A stretch of DNA of 64,000 nucleotides from Lactuca virosa (GCA_928212115.1 CAKMRJ010002223.1:308540430-308604429), one strand, 5' to 3'. Shown: positions 7,693 to 18,668, numbered from the stretch's first letter. The notes: generated by a model from the letters alone, not told the origin. Numbers and translations are program-made.

Positions 7693-10233
7693 ATGGCAAG
7701 TCTTAAGTTTGCTAACATGCATAACCTGGCAATTGTACTGGATGACCCTCCTGTTGCTCATGGAGATTTCCGGTCGATGATATACAGACTGAGAGAATGC
7801 TGCCTGGCCGTTGCCATTACTGTGAATCCAGTCATCTATCAGAAGATTATCAGGGAGTTCTGGCAGACTGCTAAGATGAAATCGGACAAAGGAGTAGTTA
7901 CCATTGAAGCTATTGTGAAAGGATGCAAGATCACGATCACTGAGCAGTTCATCAGAGACACATTGCTGATTAATGATCAACCTGATTTTCCTACTAAAAT
8001 CGGGATTGATGATGTACAAAAGATTCTCAAGAAGATGGGGTATGAATGCATCTACCCTCCCACGGTGAAAAAGCTTCTGCCACCCTACTGGAGATTCTTG
8101 GCGCATGTGTTCGTGAGCTGTATCTCGGGCAGAAGATCAGGTGCTGATGAAATCTCGCTCAGGAACACAGGGGCAATTGTTTCATTGGTTGTTGGCATCA
8201 AATTCAACTTCTCAAAGTTTATACTGGATGAGTTCTTAGTAAACATCAATGCTATAACACGAGAGACCAGAGATGCCTTCTTTCTATATCCTAGGTTTAT
8301 TAGGATGTTCATTGACACCCAATTTCCTGAGATGGTCAAAGAGGGAGACACACTGGATATAAAGTCGTTAGGCCCACACACGATTGGTCTCATTAAGCAG
8401 AATCGAAAGGGCAAAGTCGTCTTCCAAGGATTAAATCCTCTTATGAAATTCAGAAAATTTGCTGAGATAAATGAATCCTCCGAATCTCATGAAACGTCAG
8501 ACAAAATGTCATCTGAGCCCACTTCTTCTGAGAGAGTCATTTCGGAAGATGATGTTATTACCGTGTCAGATCGCGCTGAAGAAGAAGACACTCCAGCTCC
8601 TAATGCACAAGTAGCTGAGGAACATGAAATGACATCTGTTCAGGTCCAAAGCGATTATAACGAGGGGTCTTCTAAAACTGGAACAGAAACTGATTTGTAT
8701 GAAGACCTTGATCTCACAGGGTTCGATAATGATGAGATCCCTCTCAACTTTGGTAGTAATGAAGACTTCATGATCGGTGAAAACCTCAACACGCTCCTTG
8801 ACAATGTCGATGAAGTTGCTCATCCAGCAACAGAGACAAGGGATAATGAAGACGTTCTCGAAGCCACGCCTCCTCCTACCAATCCAACGGCGGAAATAGC
8901 AATTCCTATGGTGACAGTGTCAGGGATTCCTCCCCTTGATGTTGTTTTACCTACATCTGAGCCATTGGAAAGTGATCACACAACTTCACAAGCCTCTCAA
9001 CCTCCAACAAAAAGACGAAGACTTGACCCTAGACAGGGAATTCCTGATTTGGGAGTATTTCAAAGCCTTACAACTCCACCAACAACAACTCCTGTTATCG
9101 TTTCATCTGAACCTATCAGTGAAGGTCCTAGTACCTTCCATGAAGCTGGTGGCTCTTCCTTCCCCACAGGTTTCTCTCCTCCCAGGCCAGACCATGATGC
9201 TGCTTCTGTGAGGCTAGCCAGGTTTTTAGCTGAAGAACAATTCACAACGCCTCCCTCACGTGGCAAAGGAATTTCTATTGGGGGTGGCAGCTCAGGAGAA
9301 GAGAATCCTTCAATACTTGGACTTCAGAAGGAGATTGATGCTCTGAATCAGAAAAATATTGATTTAGATCAGAAAAATATTGAGTTGGATATCAAGGTTG
9401 CAGACCTTCAGACCGAAAATGCAAAGCTCAATATTCAAGTTGCCGAACTTATCGAAGAAAAAGCTCTGAAGACGAAGCAAATTACTGATCTTCAGACGCA
9501 TTTCGGCTTATTGACCGCCAGCTACTACGATCTTAAGAAGAAGCTGGAAGAAGATTTTGGCGACAAATTCAAGTCATCTGTTGACGAGCCAAAGATCTAT
9601 CTTCCTGATCAAGATACTCCCATAGTTCCACCACCTACAAGAACAACCACCATTGTTGACCGATTTGACAAGGAACCGGCTCAAGCTCCGAGTGTAATGG
9701 CATTGAAACGTGCTAAATTGGCCAAGTCAGCTGAAAAGGGTCAATTTCTATTCAAAAGGAGCGCAGATCATAATGCTCCCTGGGATCAATCAAAGATCAC
9801 TTTTACGGATCTGGGAGAACATCGTTTCAGAGACGTTTATGGTGATAGGTCAGGAATCATTTCATGGGGATTCCATGACACTATGAATATGTGGATGGTG
9901 AGAAGAAAGAGCGGCAATACTGAAATGTACAAGGGTGCTCACGATTTCCACTCCTTTACTAGGGTTGATCTTACGGAACTGTCTAATGCTCCTTTCTCAA
10001 ATCCATCAAACAATCCCACGGCGACTCAGTTCAAAACATTTTTGGAGGATCAAGTAGCTAAGGGCTTTCCTTCAATGAAGACTGCTGAGTATATAATCAA
10101 GGTTTACCCCAGCGTCATTGATCCCAAAACAAATCAGCCACTTCGGTCAGTGATGTGGCCCGCTACTGCTCAAGTAAAGCAGATTCAGTCTGCTGCTATT
10201 TTGATGTTGGCCGTTGAGATGACTTTGACCTAG
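7693..10233 (+). CDS. extra ORF (aORF) of Sirevirus-like copia element, 846 aa, intact
   Basis: Uninterrupted ORF downstream of pol in the same orientation. Residues 1-220 form a globular domain I recognise from extra ORFs of Asteraceae copia elements (blocks VNPVIYQKIIREFW, PYWRFLAHVFVSCI, KFNFSKFILDEFL, FFLYPRFIRMFIDTQFP). A long acidic, Ser/Thr/Pro-rich region follows (about 250-530), with a basic KRRR patch near 439. A coiled coil (about 545-625, repeated Q/D-KNI-x-LD units) and a conserved-looking C-terminal part (about 690-830) complete it. Function is unknown. Position and coiled coil recall the third, 'env-like' ORF of SIRE1, but I see no signal peptide or membrane segment. It stayed open while the adjacent gag-pol decayed. 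The last few codons may be altered by the junction at about 10.2 kb. ATG 7693 follows a plausible splice acceptor. Confidence 0.8.
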   Translation: MASLKFANMHNLAIVLDDPPVAHGDFRSMIYRLRECCLAVAITVNPVIYQKIIREFWQTAKMKSDKGVVTIEAIVKGCKITITEQFIRDTLLINDQPDFPTKIGIDDVQKILKKMGYECIYPPTVKKLLPPYWRFLAHVFVSCISGRRSGADEISLRNTGAIVSLVVGIKFNFSKFILDEFLVNINAITRETRDAFFLYPRFIRMFIDTQFPEMVKEGDTLDIKSLGPHTIGLIKQNRKGKVVFQGLNPLMKFRKFAEINESSESHETSDKMSSEPTSSERVISEDDVITVSDRAEEEDTPAPNAQVAEEHEMTSVQVQSDYNEGSSKTGTETDLYEDLDLTGFDNDEIPLNFGSNEDFMIGENLNTLLDNVDEVAHPATETRDNEDVLEATPPPTNPTAEIAIPMVTVSGIPPLDVVLPTSEPLESDHTTSQASQPPTKRRRLDPRQGIPDLGVFQSLTTPPTTTPVIVSSEPISEGPSTFHEAGGSSFPTGFSPPRPDHDAASVRLARFLAEEQFTTPPSRGKGISIGGGSSGEENPSILGLQKEIDALNQKNIDLDQKNIELDIKVADLQTENAKLNIQVAELIEEKALKTKQITDLQTHFGLLTASYYDLKKKLEEDFGDKFKSSVDEPKIYLPDQDTPIVPPPTRTTTIVDRFDKEPAQAPSVMALKRAKLAKSAEKGQFLFKRSADHNAPWDQSKITFTDLGEHRFRDVYGDRSGIISWGFHDTMNMWMVRRKSGNTEMYKGAHDFHSFTRVDLTELSNAPFSNPSNNPTATQFKTFLEDQVAKGFPSMKTAEYIIKVYPSVIDPKTNQPLRSVMWPATAQVKQIQSAAILMLAVEMTLT

Positions 10234-11560
10234 CCGGTCTTGGTTTCGCTGGAGCATCTCTTGAAATTGGCTTCTGGGCCGGCATTCCCTTCTTGCCCTT
10301 GGGATCCGGATTCTTGGCCTTGTGGGTTTGATTCTTGGCCTTCTACGCGTTCCAGTCACCATTGTCTGAACGTGACCTTGAGGGGTTTCTTTTGGAGTAT
10401 CTCCCTCTTGGCACGTTCTGCCACCCTTGTGCATAGTAGGGAACGTATGCACGATTTGGACAATGTCTGGCAATGTGTCCAGGTGTTCCACAGTGAAAAC
10501 AAGTCCTTTTCTTCACTGGGAAATTATTTCTTCCTGCCCCTGGTGGCGTAACCTTGCCTTGTCTCTTATTGTTCCCACAAGCACAATCACAACAGGCACT
10601 CTGTTTCACTGGAATTGGTGGCCTGTATTTCTGAACAGCAGGTTGATCAGAAGCAGCTGAGTTCGAAGCAACAGATTCAGAGCTCAAGGAGATGTTGGTT
10701 TGTTCAGTGGTGTTTTCCTTGTTCTCATCCTCTGCTACTTTACCTGCGCATGAAGTAGATGTGCTAGAAACAGGAACATCAGTATTTTCAAACAAATAAT
10801 CAAATATGTCAAAAACATTTAACTCAACATGATCCGATGCAAAAGCATCAAAAGAATCACACGATGTATCATCAAATTCAATATTAGAAACATAAGGTTT
10901 TTCATTGGAAACAAAAACATCAGGTTCAGGCTCAGTTTTGTTATCAGAAACAGATCCTTCAACTTTGTGCTTTGACTGATCTAAGGATTGATCTGCAGGG
11001 GAAGTAGAAACGTTAGTATTTTCAACATTAATAAATCCTCCTGAAACAAAACCAGATGGCTTGCCATAAACCATGAATGGTTCGCTGGCAATCTCCTCTT
11101 TAGACAAGGGTTGATACTGATATGTATGATTATAAGGAGGAGGTACATTATCGTATCCTAAACCCTTTTGCTGGTTTCGTTTAAACTGCATGCAATGGTC
11201 AATCATGTTGGCAACTACCTCACTTGATCCATCAAATTTTCTAAAATCAAAATTTGCAGTTTCAAATTGTCTCTTTAATGTATCAAGCTCAGTAGTTAAC
11301 TCATCATTCTGTCTCTTAAGATAATATAAAGTTCACATTTTTCACTGTATTCTGTCTGAATTCTCTTAAAGTCCTTTATTTTTTGTTTCTATTTGGGCCT
11401 TAAGGGGTTTCTGTCCTTTCCTGAGTTGATATCCTTCATATCTCAGGTCCTCAACTTCTCTTTTTTAATAAATCGATTTGTTCCCGAAGAAATTTAATCG
11501 TAGTTTTACAAGATGGATTACATGAAACTTCATTTACCATAATGGATTCGGAACTCATTT
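10200..11560 (-). pseudogene. gag: partial Gag of a related copia element, inverted
   Basis: On the minus strand, from about 11560 down, this matches the plus-strand Gag at 600-1700: the coiled-coil part (a REVEDL-like block near 11450), then the long frame 11206-10343. That frame starts MIDHCMQFKRNQQKGLG, nearly identical to the copy at 936. It has a Cys-rich patch (ACCDCACG), a zinc knuckle CFHCGTPGHIARHC near 10500-10460, and a basic Arg/Ser tail. A TAG at 10343 interrupts a tail that continues to about 10240. Upstream, the Gag N-terminal domain is missing: the AT-rich leader joins the coiled coil directly. Downstream, pol is absent because the sequence runs into the end of the oppositely oriented aORF. 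It is a truncated copy of the same family. Confidence 0.85.
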
Positions 11561-11604
11561 TTTTATTGTTTTATTTAATTATATATAAATTTTTTATATT
11601 TAAA

Positions 11605-11815
11605 AATCTTTGACTAAAAACTCAAAAGTCAACCTTAAAAGTCAAATTTAAAGAGTCAAACTCAAAAGTCAAACTTGAAAAGTCAAACTTAAAAGTCAAA
11701 CCGAAAAGCTAAATTTGAAAATTTAAAAGTTAAATGAGAAAGTCATTGTTTAAAGTCAAAGGTCAAGTTTTAAAAGTCAAAGTCAAAATTTTAAGTCAAA
11801 AGTCAAAAATTAAAC
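11605..11815. repeat. degenerate AAAGTCAAA repeat
   Basis: About 15 loosely spaced copies of AAAGTCAAA(C/T) in an A-rich stretch, part of the untranslated leader of the minus-strand copia (reads TTTGACTTT on that strand). Likely simple-sequence expansion. Confidence 0.8.
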
Positions 11816-11927
11816 ACTAAAATTTTTTGTTGTAATTGGAATTTAAAATTAAAAGAAATTTAAATTTTGGGCTGAAATTGTTAATTTGCGAAATTTGGAA
11901 CCGAAGGGGAGTGTTTTTGAATAAAGA

Positions 11928-12022
11928 ATGCGAAGGAAAGGAACAAAGGTGATGTTAGAGGAGTTGGTTAAGGCGCTGGGATTAGTAGGGAGGAGACCCG
12001 GGTTCGATCCCCGGTACCTCCA
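11928..12022 (+). other. tRNA-like segment (SINE or tRNA pseudogene)
   Basis: It contains a good pol III A box (TGGTTAAGGCG, about 11965-11975) and B box (GGTTCGATCC, about 12001-12010). The T-arm is well formed: CCGGG, loop TTCGATC, CCCGG. The acceptor 3' half TACCTCC has no matching 5' half, and no normal anticodon arm can be drawn. It is therefore not a functional tRNA. The A box resembles Leu/Ser tRNAs. It lies antisense within the copia leader; a SINE head is the simplest reading. Confidence 0.5.
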
Positions 12023-12039
12023 AATCCGCTTCCTATTTT

Positions 12040-12300
12040 TTAGATGCAAAGGCGAGGCTGCTGCTTGCGAGGACGAGGTGCGAGGCGCGAGACCGAGGCT
12101 CCTGAACGAGGCGAGGTGCGAAGACCGACGACGCGATGCGAGGACCTGGTGCGAACCGGAAACTGCTGCTGACTGAAAACCCGAGTCGTACACGTGCGAG
12201 CCGTAAACTCCGAGGCCTCGGACCGTAAACCTCGGAAACCCTAGCTGCTGACCGTAAACGCCGCCACCCCCTCGCTGGTTACGACCAAAAACAGCGTTTT
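12040..12300 (-). other. GC-rich leader of minus-strand copia with GCGAGG and CCGTAAAC motifs
   Basis: This is a locally GC-rich island in an AT-rich window. From 12045 to 12160 it repeats GCGAGG(C/A/T) about eight times. From 12195 to 12260 it has three copies of CCGTAAAC, the motif of the palindrome cluster at 7325-7571. An ORF across it on the minus strand has no recognisable domain, and I treat it as untranslated leader. Confidence 0.5.
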
Positions 12301-12461
12301 TTCGACTTTGAAGCTCCAAAACTCGATCAAAAACCCTTTTTTATCAAAAACACGAAGAACAAACCCCCCTAATTTTCAGAGATCTATCCAAAAACGCAGA
12401 AATCTTTCAAAAATAAGATCAAATAAGCTCCATATCTGACAAAATTGACTGATACAACCAA

Positions 12462-12473
12462 GCTCTGATACCA
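12462..12473 (-). other. primer binding site (initiator Met tRNA)
   Basis: On the minus strand it reads TGGTATCAGAGC, the standard plant copia PBS complementary to the 3' end of initiator tRNA-Met. It is 2 bp inside the LTR that begins (plus coordinates) at 12476, fixing the element orientation as minus. Confidence 0.9.
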
Positions 12474-12475
12474 AT

Positions 12476-12902
12476 TGTAAGGTCCTCGAAAGGATCTTTA
12501 CCAATGATCAATCAACAAACAATCACAATAGAAGTAGAAAAGGAAAAGAAATCAAGCTTGCACACGTTTATATCATAAAAAATGCCAGGTACAACTCGAT
12601 GGAATAAACTGTAAACACTATGGCATCAACAACCAGACAAAGACCTACACCTCCACTATATATACCCGTCTGGGCCGCAAACTGGGTTTACAGCCGTAAA
12701 CGTGTTTACGGCCGTAAACACCTAAACAACTCACAAAATGTATTAAAGACTCATACTGAACTATTACAATTAAAGCCTAGACCAAACCATTAACTAGACC
12801 CTTCACAAATTGTCCTGATGATATGCAACCCAAATGGACCATGCTACTCTCGAGTCAAGTACATACCAATAATAGTTATGGGCTTAGACATCTAATCCAA
12901 CA
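12476..12902 (-). repeat. 5' LTR of minus-strand copia element
   Basis: 427-bp LTR bounded by TG and CA, with the PBS just to its left, so the internal region lies toward lower coordinates. A minus-strand TATA box (TATATATA, 12657-12664) lies in the middle. It carries a perfect 20-bp palindrome GTGTTTACGGCCGTAAACAC at 12702-12721 with a second imperfect copy beside it, placed upstream of the TATA box like a promoter element. The matching 3' LTR is not in the window, so the element is truncated. Its U3 terminus resembles that of the LTR at 38540. Confidence 0.88.
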
Positions 12903-13545
12903 GTTCTGGGATGAGTATGTTCCTTTGGTGGAGAGAGAGCGGCTGCCTCAGGAGTACCTACCGCTCAAGAATACGACAGAGTTGGTGTCGAGATCACTAT
13001 GATGTTCCATGAGATATCCTTGTTTTTTCCCGAGTATGCTTCCTCGAAGCAGGTGCGGATGACCTGGTACGTGAGTATGCTCAAGAAGGATATCAGAGAG
13101 TTTGTGATGAATTCCCAGTACCATACATTGGCTGAGTTGCATTCCAATACCAGTAGAAGGGAGATTGTGTTGGAGACTCAGTTGAGAGAAGGTAAGGTGG
13201 AGAATCAGAGGAGGGAGAAGAGGCATGTTATAGTGCAGTTGAAACCGCCGACTTAGCGGTTCAAACCAGCGGATTCGAGATCAAGAGGTTAAAGGGGCCG
13301 CACTTGCAGCAAGTGCAGTAAGGGTCATGAGCGGCCCTGGTAGGCGGGGCAGTTTCTTATATGTATGGAAAGGAGGGGCATTTTGTGAGGATTGCCCATT
13401 GCTTGCCTTGAGATCAGTATATACTCCAACTCCTATGACTTTATGCATCACAGAAGGATACCAGGGGAAGGCAACCGTCCCACAGGCCTCAGGACGAGCT
13501 TTCCAATTGACAGAAGAGGAGGTCAGGGCGGCGCCAGACGACGTT
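12903..13545 (+). pseudogene. gag: Ty3/gypsy Gag fragment
   Basis: Decayed gypsy nucleocapsid region. The 12999-13256 frame (ISLFFPEYASSKQVRMTWYV and following) resembles the retrotransposon gag domain of chromovirus-type elements. A Cys-rich region at about 13290-13400 (CSKCSKGH, then an HGKEGHF-like block in another frame) corresponds to paired zinc knuckles. There are several stops and frame changes. The 5' part is cut off by the copia LTR at 12902. Confidence 0.7.
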
Positions 13546-13689
13546 TCTGGTATGTATTCATTTATATTTTTTCTAATTTATATGTCCTATACGCTTATAT
13601 CCATGGTTATGTAAGTACATTCCTAATGTATTCATTACATGCGTTAGTGTCGTTTAACTTGGTTCCAAGTTGATCTTTTGTGTCGTCAT

Positions 13690-14260
13690 TGTTTAACAGG
13701 GATTTTTAGGTTCCCCTTGGATCAACGGATCAAACTTTGGAGGACGTCATCGCGGATGATCACACAGTTTCAGCCTTGGATGTTTATCGTGACTATATAC
13801 TGGAGATACTTGGTGTGGGATTTTTGATAGACCTTATTCCTATTCCGATGAGAGATGTATGTGTGATCACGTGTATGGATTGGTTGAGACAGTTTGGAGC
13901 ATTGATCGACTATGAGCGTTAGTTAGTGGTAGTTCATACCCAAAGTGAGGGAGAAATAACCATCTATAGGGAGGGCAATAGAGTAGGTACAACCTTCTGT
14001 TCGGCTACCAAGGCTAGGAGTTATCTTCAGCATGGATGCTCAAGTTACCATTCATATGTGGTTGGCACTCGCGTGAATGAGAAGAAGTCAGTTTCCAATG
14101 TTCCTGTGGTGAGAGAATTTCTTGATGTTTTTCCAGATGATCAACTGAGCGTGCCTCCTGACAGGTAGGTGGGGTTTAGGATCGGCCTGATCCCATATGT
14201 TACCCCAATTGCCAAGGCAACATATCGCCTTACGCCATCTGAGATGCAGGAGTTGTTGGG
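13690..14260 (+). pseudogene. pol: Ty3/gypsy protease and start of RT
   Basis: Two consecutive frames (13737-13922 and 13926-14168) give the protease domain: the strand block ending FLIDLIPIPMRDVCVITCMDWLR, then the protease-RT linker with VPVVREFLDVFPDD. It continues as PYVTPIAKATYRLTPSEMQEL, the usual start of gypsy RT. The codon stream stops at 14260, where a solo LTR is inserted, and resumes at 16705. The protease active-site segment before 13737 is corrupted. Two stops at 13920 and 14166 break the frame. Confidence 0.82.
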
Positions 14261-16704
14261 TGTGACATCCCCAATTTCACGGCCGAAAAAGACCGATTTA
14301 TTTATGCTTATTTAAAATCAGAGTATCATTTTTAAAAAATAATATTGTGGAATTTGTTCCCAAAAAACATGATAAGGATATTATCAAAGCATTTCCGAAG
14401 AAATGTATTTTACTTATACTAAAAACCTAGGGAAGTCATCGTCAAATTAGTACATAAGCATAAACGGAAATAATTCTGGCCTTACAAACATCTATTATTC
14501 TAATGGCCTACAATCCATTAATCTCTCATCTAATCATCATATATGTGCTCTTATGCCACTACCTGTAATACAAGAAACTTAGTGGGTCAGGCTTGGGGGC
14601 CTGGGGAGCACATAGTGTTTTCAACCCACAATAATTAAATTCTTTTAATTATGTATTTCCATCAAATCGTTCAACGCGATTACCCATTCCCGTTATCCTC
14701 ACTTGTGTCCGTAAAGCATATAATTCAAGGGACATATCCTAAGGATCATATTGTAGTTAGAAAATAATGCTTGGGGGATTCCTTAACAATATATGTCAAT
14801 AAGGAAACCTGGGGGATGGAGTACACATGGTGAACACTTAGTTTAAAAACACATGCATGTTGCGAGCCTGCTAGCGTCCCAATAGACTGTCTAGAATAGT
14901 CTATGGTACGCCTCTATATGACTCAACATCAAGTATTTGTCGTACCAAAAAGTTGAGGCCTCTCTCATATATTTCATCTTTCATCTACGTACCTCTACCC
15001 AATATATTTATAGGTATAAAAATACGTATACAGCTTAAATAGAATAAAACATGTATATATCGTTCATCTATCATAGATATCAGTAACACATATAATAGGC
15101 ACATATAGCATGTAATTATCTTAAATAGTTCATATCTATGTGTAAGATGAAAGTAACTATGCACTCACCTGTTAAAGTGATGCCTCGAAACTCGGACAAC
15201 GCTTCACTTCTAGAAACTGACTTTTCCTTTGAAGTAACCTAGTATCATTATCACTAAGTCTTAGTCTAATATTCTACGTGACTAGAATAGTCTAGACCAA
15301 TCAATAATTCTAATGAATACCTATAGTTCTATCAAATAAGGATCAGCCAGGGAGGACAGTTGGGAGGCATGATCATTTCGGCATATAGCCTTTCTGAAAT
15401 CCAACAACCAAGCCAACATGACCATTCTAGTCACATATCCCGTAAGTAGATCAATCAGTATTATAACATGGAATTATTGATAGTTCTTATTCATAGGTTC
15501 ATAATAACAACTTATGACTATAAATATAAGTTACAGTAAAAAGACTAGAGTGTAACTTAACTTACCGAAATTATCCTGGACATAATTCTTGATATTGTAC
15601 TGGCAGAGCTTCTACTTGATAGCTACTACTTTCCGAGCACTCAGGGGTCGCAGGGCTTTTCTAGAACACTAAAAACTAAAGGAAAATGGGCTAAACAGCG
15701 AATATTATCGAGAGAGAATTGTATGGAGGGTGTGAGGAATGAATGGGGTGATCAGCTATTTATATGGCCAAAAATCCATATGTGCGCCCTCATACAGACA
15801 TGATGCGTGTCGCGCCCTGTCTTGGTCGGCAAGGGTGCCCTATCAGCGTGACATATGTCAGGCAATGGCTGGTGAGACGTGGCTACATGTGTGTCGCGCA
15901 CACACGCGTGCCGAATTTCAGATTTTCAAAATTATGTAACTTCTTCATACGAGTTTTGTTTTCGATGGGTTTTTATATCCACACATAGCTATCGACGAGA
16001 TCTACAACTTTCATTTACACTATGTCGGCTATATTTGACTTTATTTATTTTACACAGGCTTAGACTGTTAAAGCCTGTATAAATTGCATAACTCACTCAT
16101 CTGGCGTCCGTTTTTGACTATCTATATATTTTTAACCTCCTATTAACGAGATCTTCACTTCTTGTTTAGATTGTTTCGAATAAAAATCGACCGATCTAAA
16201 ATTCGATTTCTATGCCCACAATGTTGCGCTAAAACTTCAAAAAATCATAACTTCCTCTCACGAAGTAAGATTTGGACGTTCTCTATATGCACTCTCTCGG
16301 TTTAACACCTACTACGACTTTCATTTAGATTTCTAAGGCTAAAAACTAATCTATCAAAAAATCATTTTTTACGACGCCCGTTGTTGTATCGGGTTGAATC
16401 ATGAAACATCAAATGATCATAAAGTCTTCGTTATAAGTCGGATTGGAACGTTCCTCATATCTTTGGAATATTCGTTACGACTACTTTAACTTTCTTCAAG
16501 GATAATCATCCTAATTTTTATTTTATTTTTATGTGTATTTTATTCCTATTTATAGTATGGCTATAAACACATAATTTATACATATATATACACATACCAC
16601 AAATATTCACATAACTTTGCTTTATTAAATCAAATAGGTTGCAATTGTTGATCCTAACTATTACATCATCTTATTAATGCCTACAGGGAAACGCGGGCGT
16701 TACA
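14261..16704 (-). mobile_element. solo gypsy LTR 1 (TSD TTGGG)
   Basis: 2444-bp solo LTR on the minus strand. It begins (plus strand) TGTGACATCCCC, ends GGGCGTTACA, and is flanked by identical 5-bp duplications TTGGG (14256-14260 and 16705-16709). On the minus strand a TATA box (CATATAAATAG) lies at about 15756-15766. Removing it rejoins the host RT codons (MQEL then LGKGFIRPS). It belongs to the same LTR family as solo LTR 2, which is in the opposite orientation 170 bp away. Confidence 0.9.
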
Positions 16705-16875
16705 TTGGGCAAGGGATTTATTCGACCTAGCAGCTTGTCATGGGGAGCATCGATCCTTTTTGTCAAATGAAAACAAGGATAGTTCGCACCAAATGTACAT
16801 TGATTATTGGGAGTTGAACAAGTTAACGGTGAAGAACCGTTACCAACTGCCGAGGATTGATGGAGAATCTTGGTT
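16705..16875 (+). pseudogene. pol: Ty3/gypsy RT, second fragment
   Basis: Resumes the host polymerase: LGKGFIRPSSLSWGASILFVK, then a degraded MC(I/V)DYRELNKLTVKNRYPLPRID-like block with stops, ending GESWF at the next insertion point. This is motif 1 to motif 2 of gypsy reverse transcriptase. The next RT piece is at 24396, beyond solo LTR 2. Confidence 0.82.
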
Positions 16876-18584
16876 TGTAACACCCGCAACTTTGGTTTAG
16901 ACATTTTAGATATAATAATTAATAGCTATTATAATTTAAACCCTCGAATAGAGAAATCGTTAGTCATGCTCGTTGCAGACTACATACTATAAGCCTTTTG
17001 TGTAGATTTATTGACAAGCGATAAAATAACATTTTTGATATAAGATTGTTTAATATAAATAATCTTGATGAAGTTGTAGTGATCGCGATGGTGATTCCGT
17101 AGACATAAGGAACGCTCGAATCCGAATTCATATGAACAAGTTATGCTTTTTTGAAGTTTCTTAATTAAACCAACATGACTATGTGCGTCATAAAAAATGA
17201 ATTTGAGATAGACGGCTTACTAGCCTAACTAATATAAAAGAAAGTCATAGTAATCGTAAAATCGAGCCCATGCATTTAGTGAATGTCTAAATATGACTTC
17301 GTACGAAGAATTTATGATTTTTCAAAGTCTTAGCACAATAGTGTGAGACACTAAAACCGAATTTAAAATCGATCGATAGTTAACCAAAACAATCTAAACG
17401 AGAATCAAATATTTCGTGAATAGGAGTCGTCAATATAAAGACAGTCGAGACCGGATGTCGTACGAAATAATTATGATTTTTATACGGACATTAAAAGTCT
17501 ATAGTTGTTAAAAATATAATTTTTAATATTAATTGAGAATTAGCCGACGGAGTCTAAATAAAAGTTGTAGATCTCTTTGGTAGCTACACATGGATATAAA
17601 AAAAAGTCAAAAATGGAGTTTGTAAGAAGAAGATATGAATTTTGAAAATATGGAGAAAAAAAACGTGACACATGCTTCGAGAATGGAGGCCATGTCGATC
17701 CACTGCAAGCATACCACGTGTTGCGAGGAGGGAGGCCGACCAGCCCATGGCGCGACTCGCTCCTGGTCTGGGCGTCATGCTCCTTTCTTGATTTTTGGCT
17801 ATAAATAGTTGGTTCCAACCTCATTCATCCTCACACCTATTACAATCCTTTATGGAAATTCCCTGCACTTTGGTCAGAAATTTTATTTAGAATTTAAGTT
17901 TTTAGCTAGCCTCTGGAGGATCTGAAAGTCCAGCAAATAGGATATTTCGGGTCGGAGTTCTACCAGTACCATTTTCCGAATTTTCCACAGAAAATCTATG
18001 TAAGTTAAGCTACACTTATATTGCTTTTAATGTAATTTATATTTTATATTCATAGTCATTTTTATGAATTTATAAATAAGATTTATCGGTAATTCCATGT
18101 CATAATACTAATTGATCTACTTATCGGGGTGATGTATAGGCAAGATTTAGTGAGGTTTTTAAAGTGGGATTTCCAAACAGTATACTCTGTATACCAAACG
18201 GACCCTACCTCCAATATGATCTTACCTAGTTGCTCCTTACATGATAGATCTTGATGTAGACATTGGGATTAGTGAGGAATCTAAATTATCATTAGTGACC
18301 AAGAATATAAGACTAAGACTTAGTAATGTTCATACTTAGGTTATATCAAAGGAAAGGCTAAGGTGTTAGGTGTAGCTCTGCCGAAATCACAAGTCATCCA
18401 CTTTTAAATTTTGAGTGCATAGTTACTTTCATCTTACATATAGATATGAAGTATTTAGATAATTAAATGTTATATGTGTTTATTATCTGTCATTAAGAGG
18501 TTCTATGTTAGATGAAATAATATAAGATGATCTTTATATGATTTTTACCATGTATGTATTATTATACTTATAATATATTGGGTA

Positions 18585-18668
18585 GTGATGGGTGATGAAA
18601 GATGATAGATAATGACGGTGATGGGTGATGAGAGATGATAGATGATGAGGGTGATGGGAAAATGATGA
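18585..18668 (+). repeat. GATGGGTGATG minisatellite
   Basis: Imperfect tandem copies of GATGGGTGATGAGAGATGATAGATAATGA, about 2.5 units, inside solo LTR 2. The corresponding place in solo LTR 1 has only a single GATGAAAGATGA-type unit, so it expanded here. Confidence 0.65.

Noticed and set aside
7693..10233. A retroviral-type envelope protein
   Set aside because: No signal peptide, transmembrane segment or fusion-type features are seen; only position and coiled coil recall 'env-like' ORFs.
11928..12022. A functional tRNA gene
   Set aside because: The acceptor stem does not pair and there is no normal anticodon arm.
11849..12319. 156-aa minus-strand ORF
   Set aside because: It runs through the GC-rich leader and the tRNA-like segment and has no family resemblance or conserved start.
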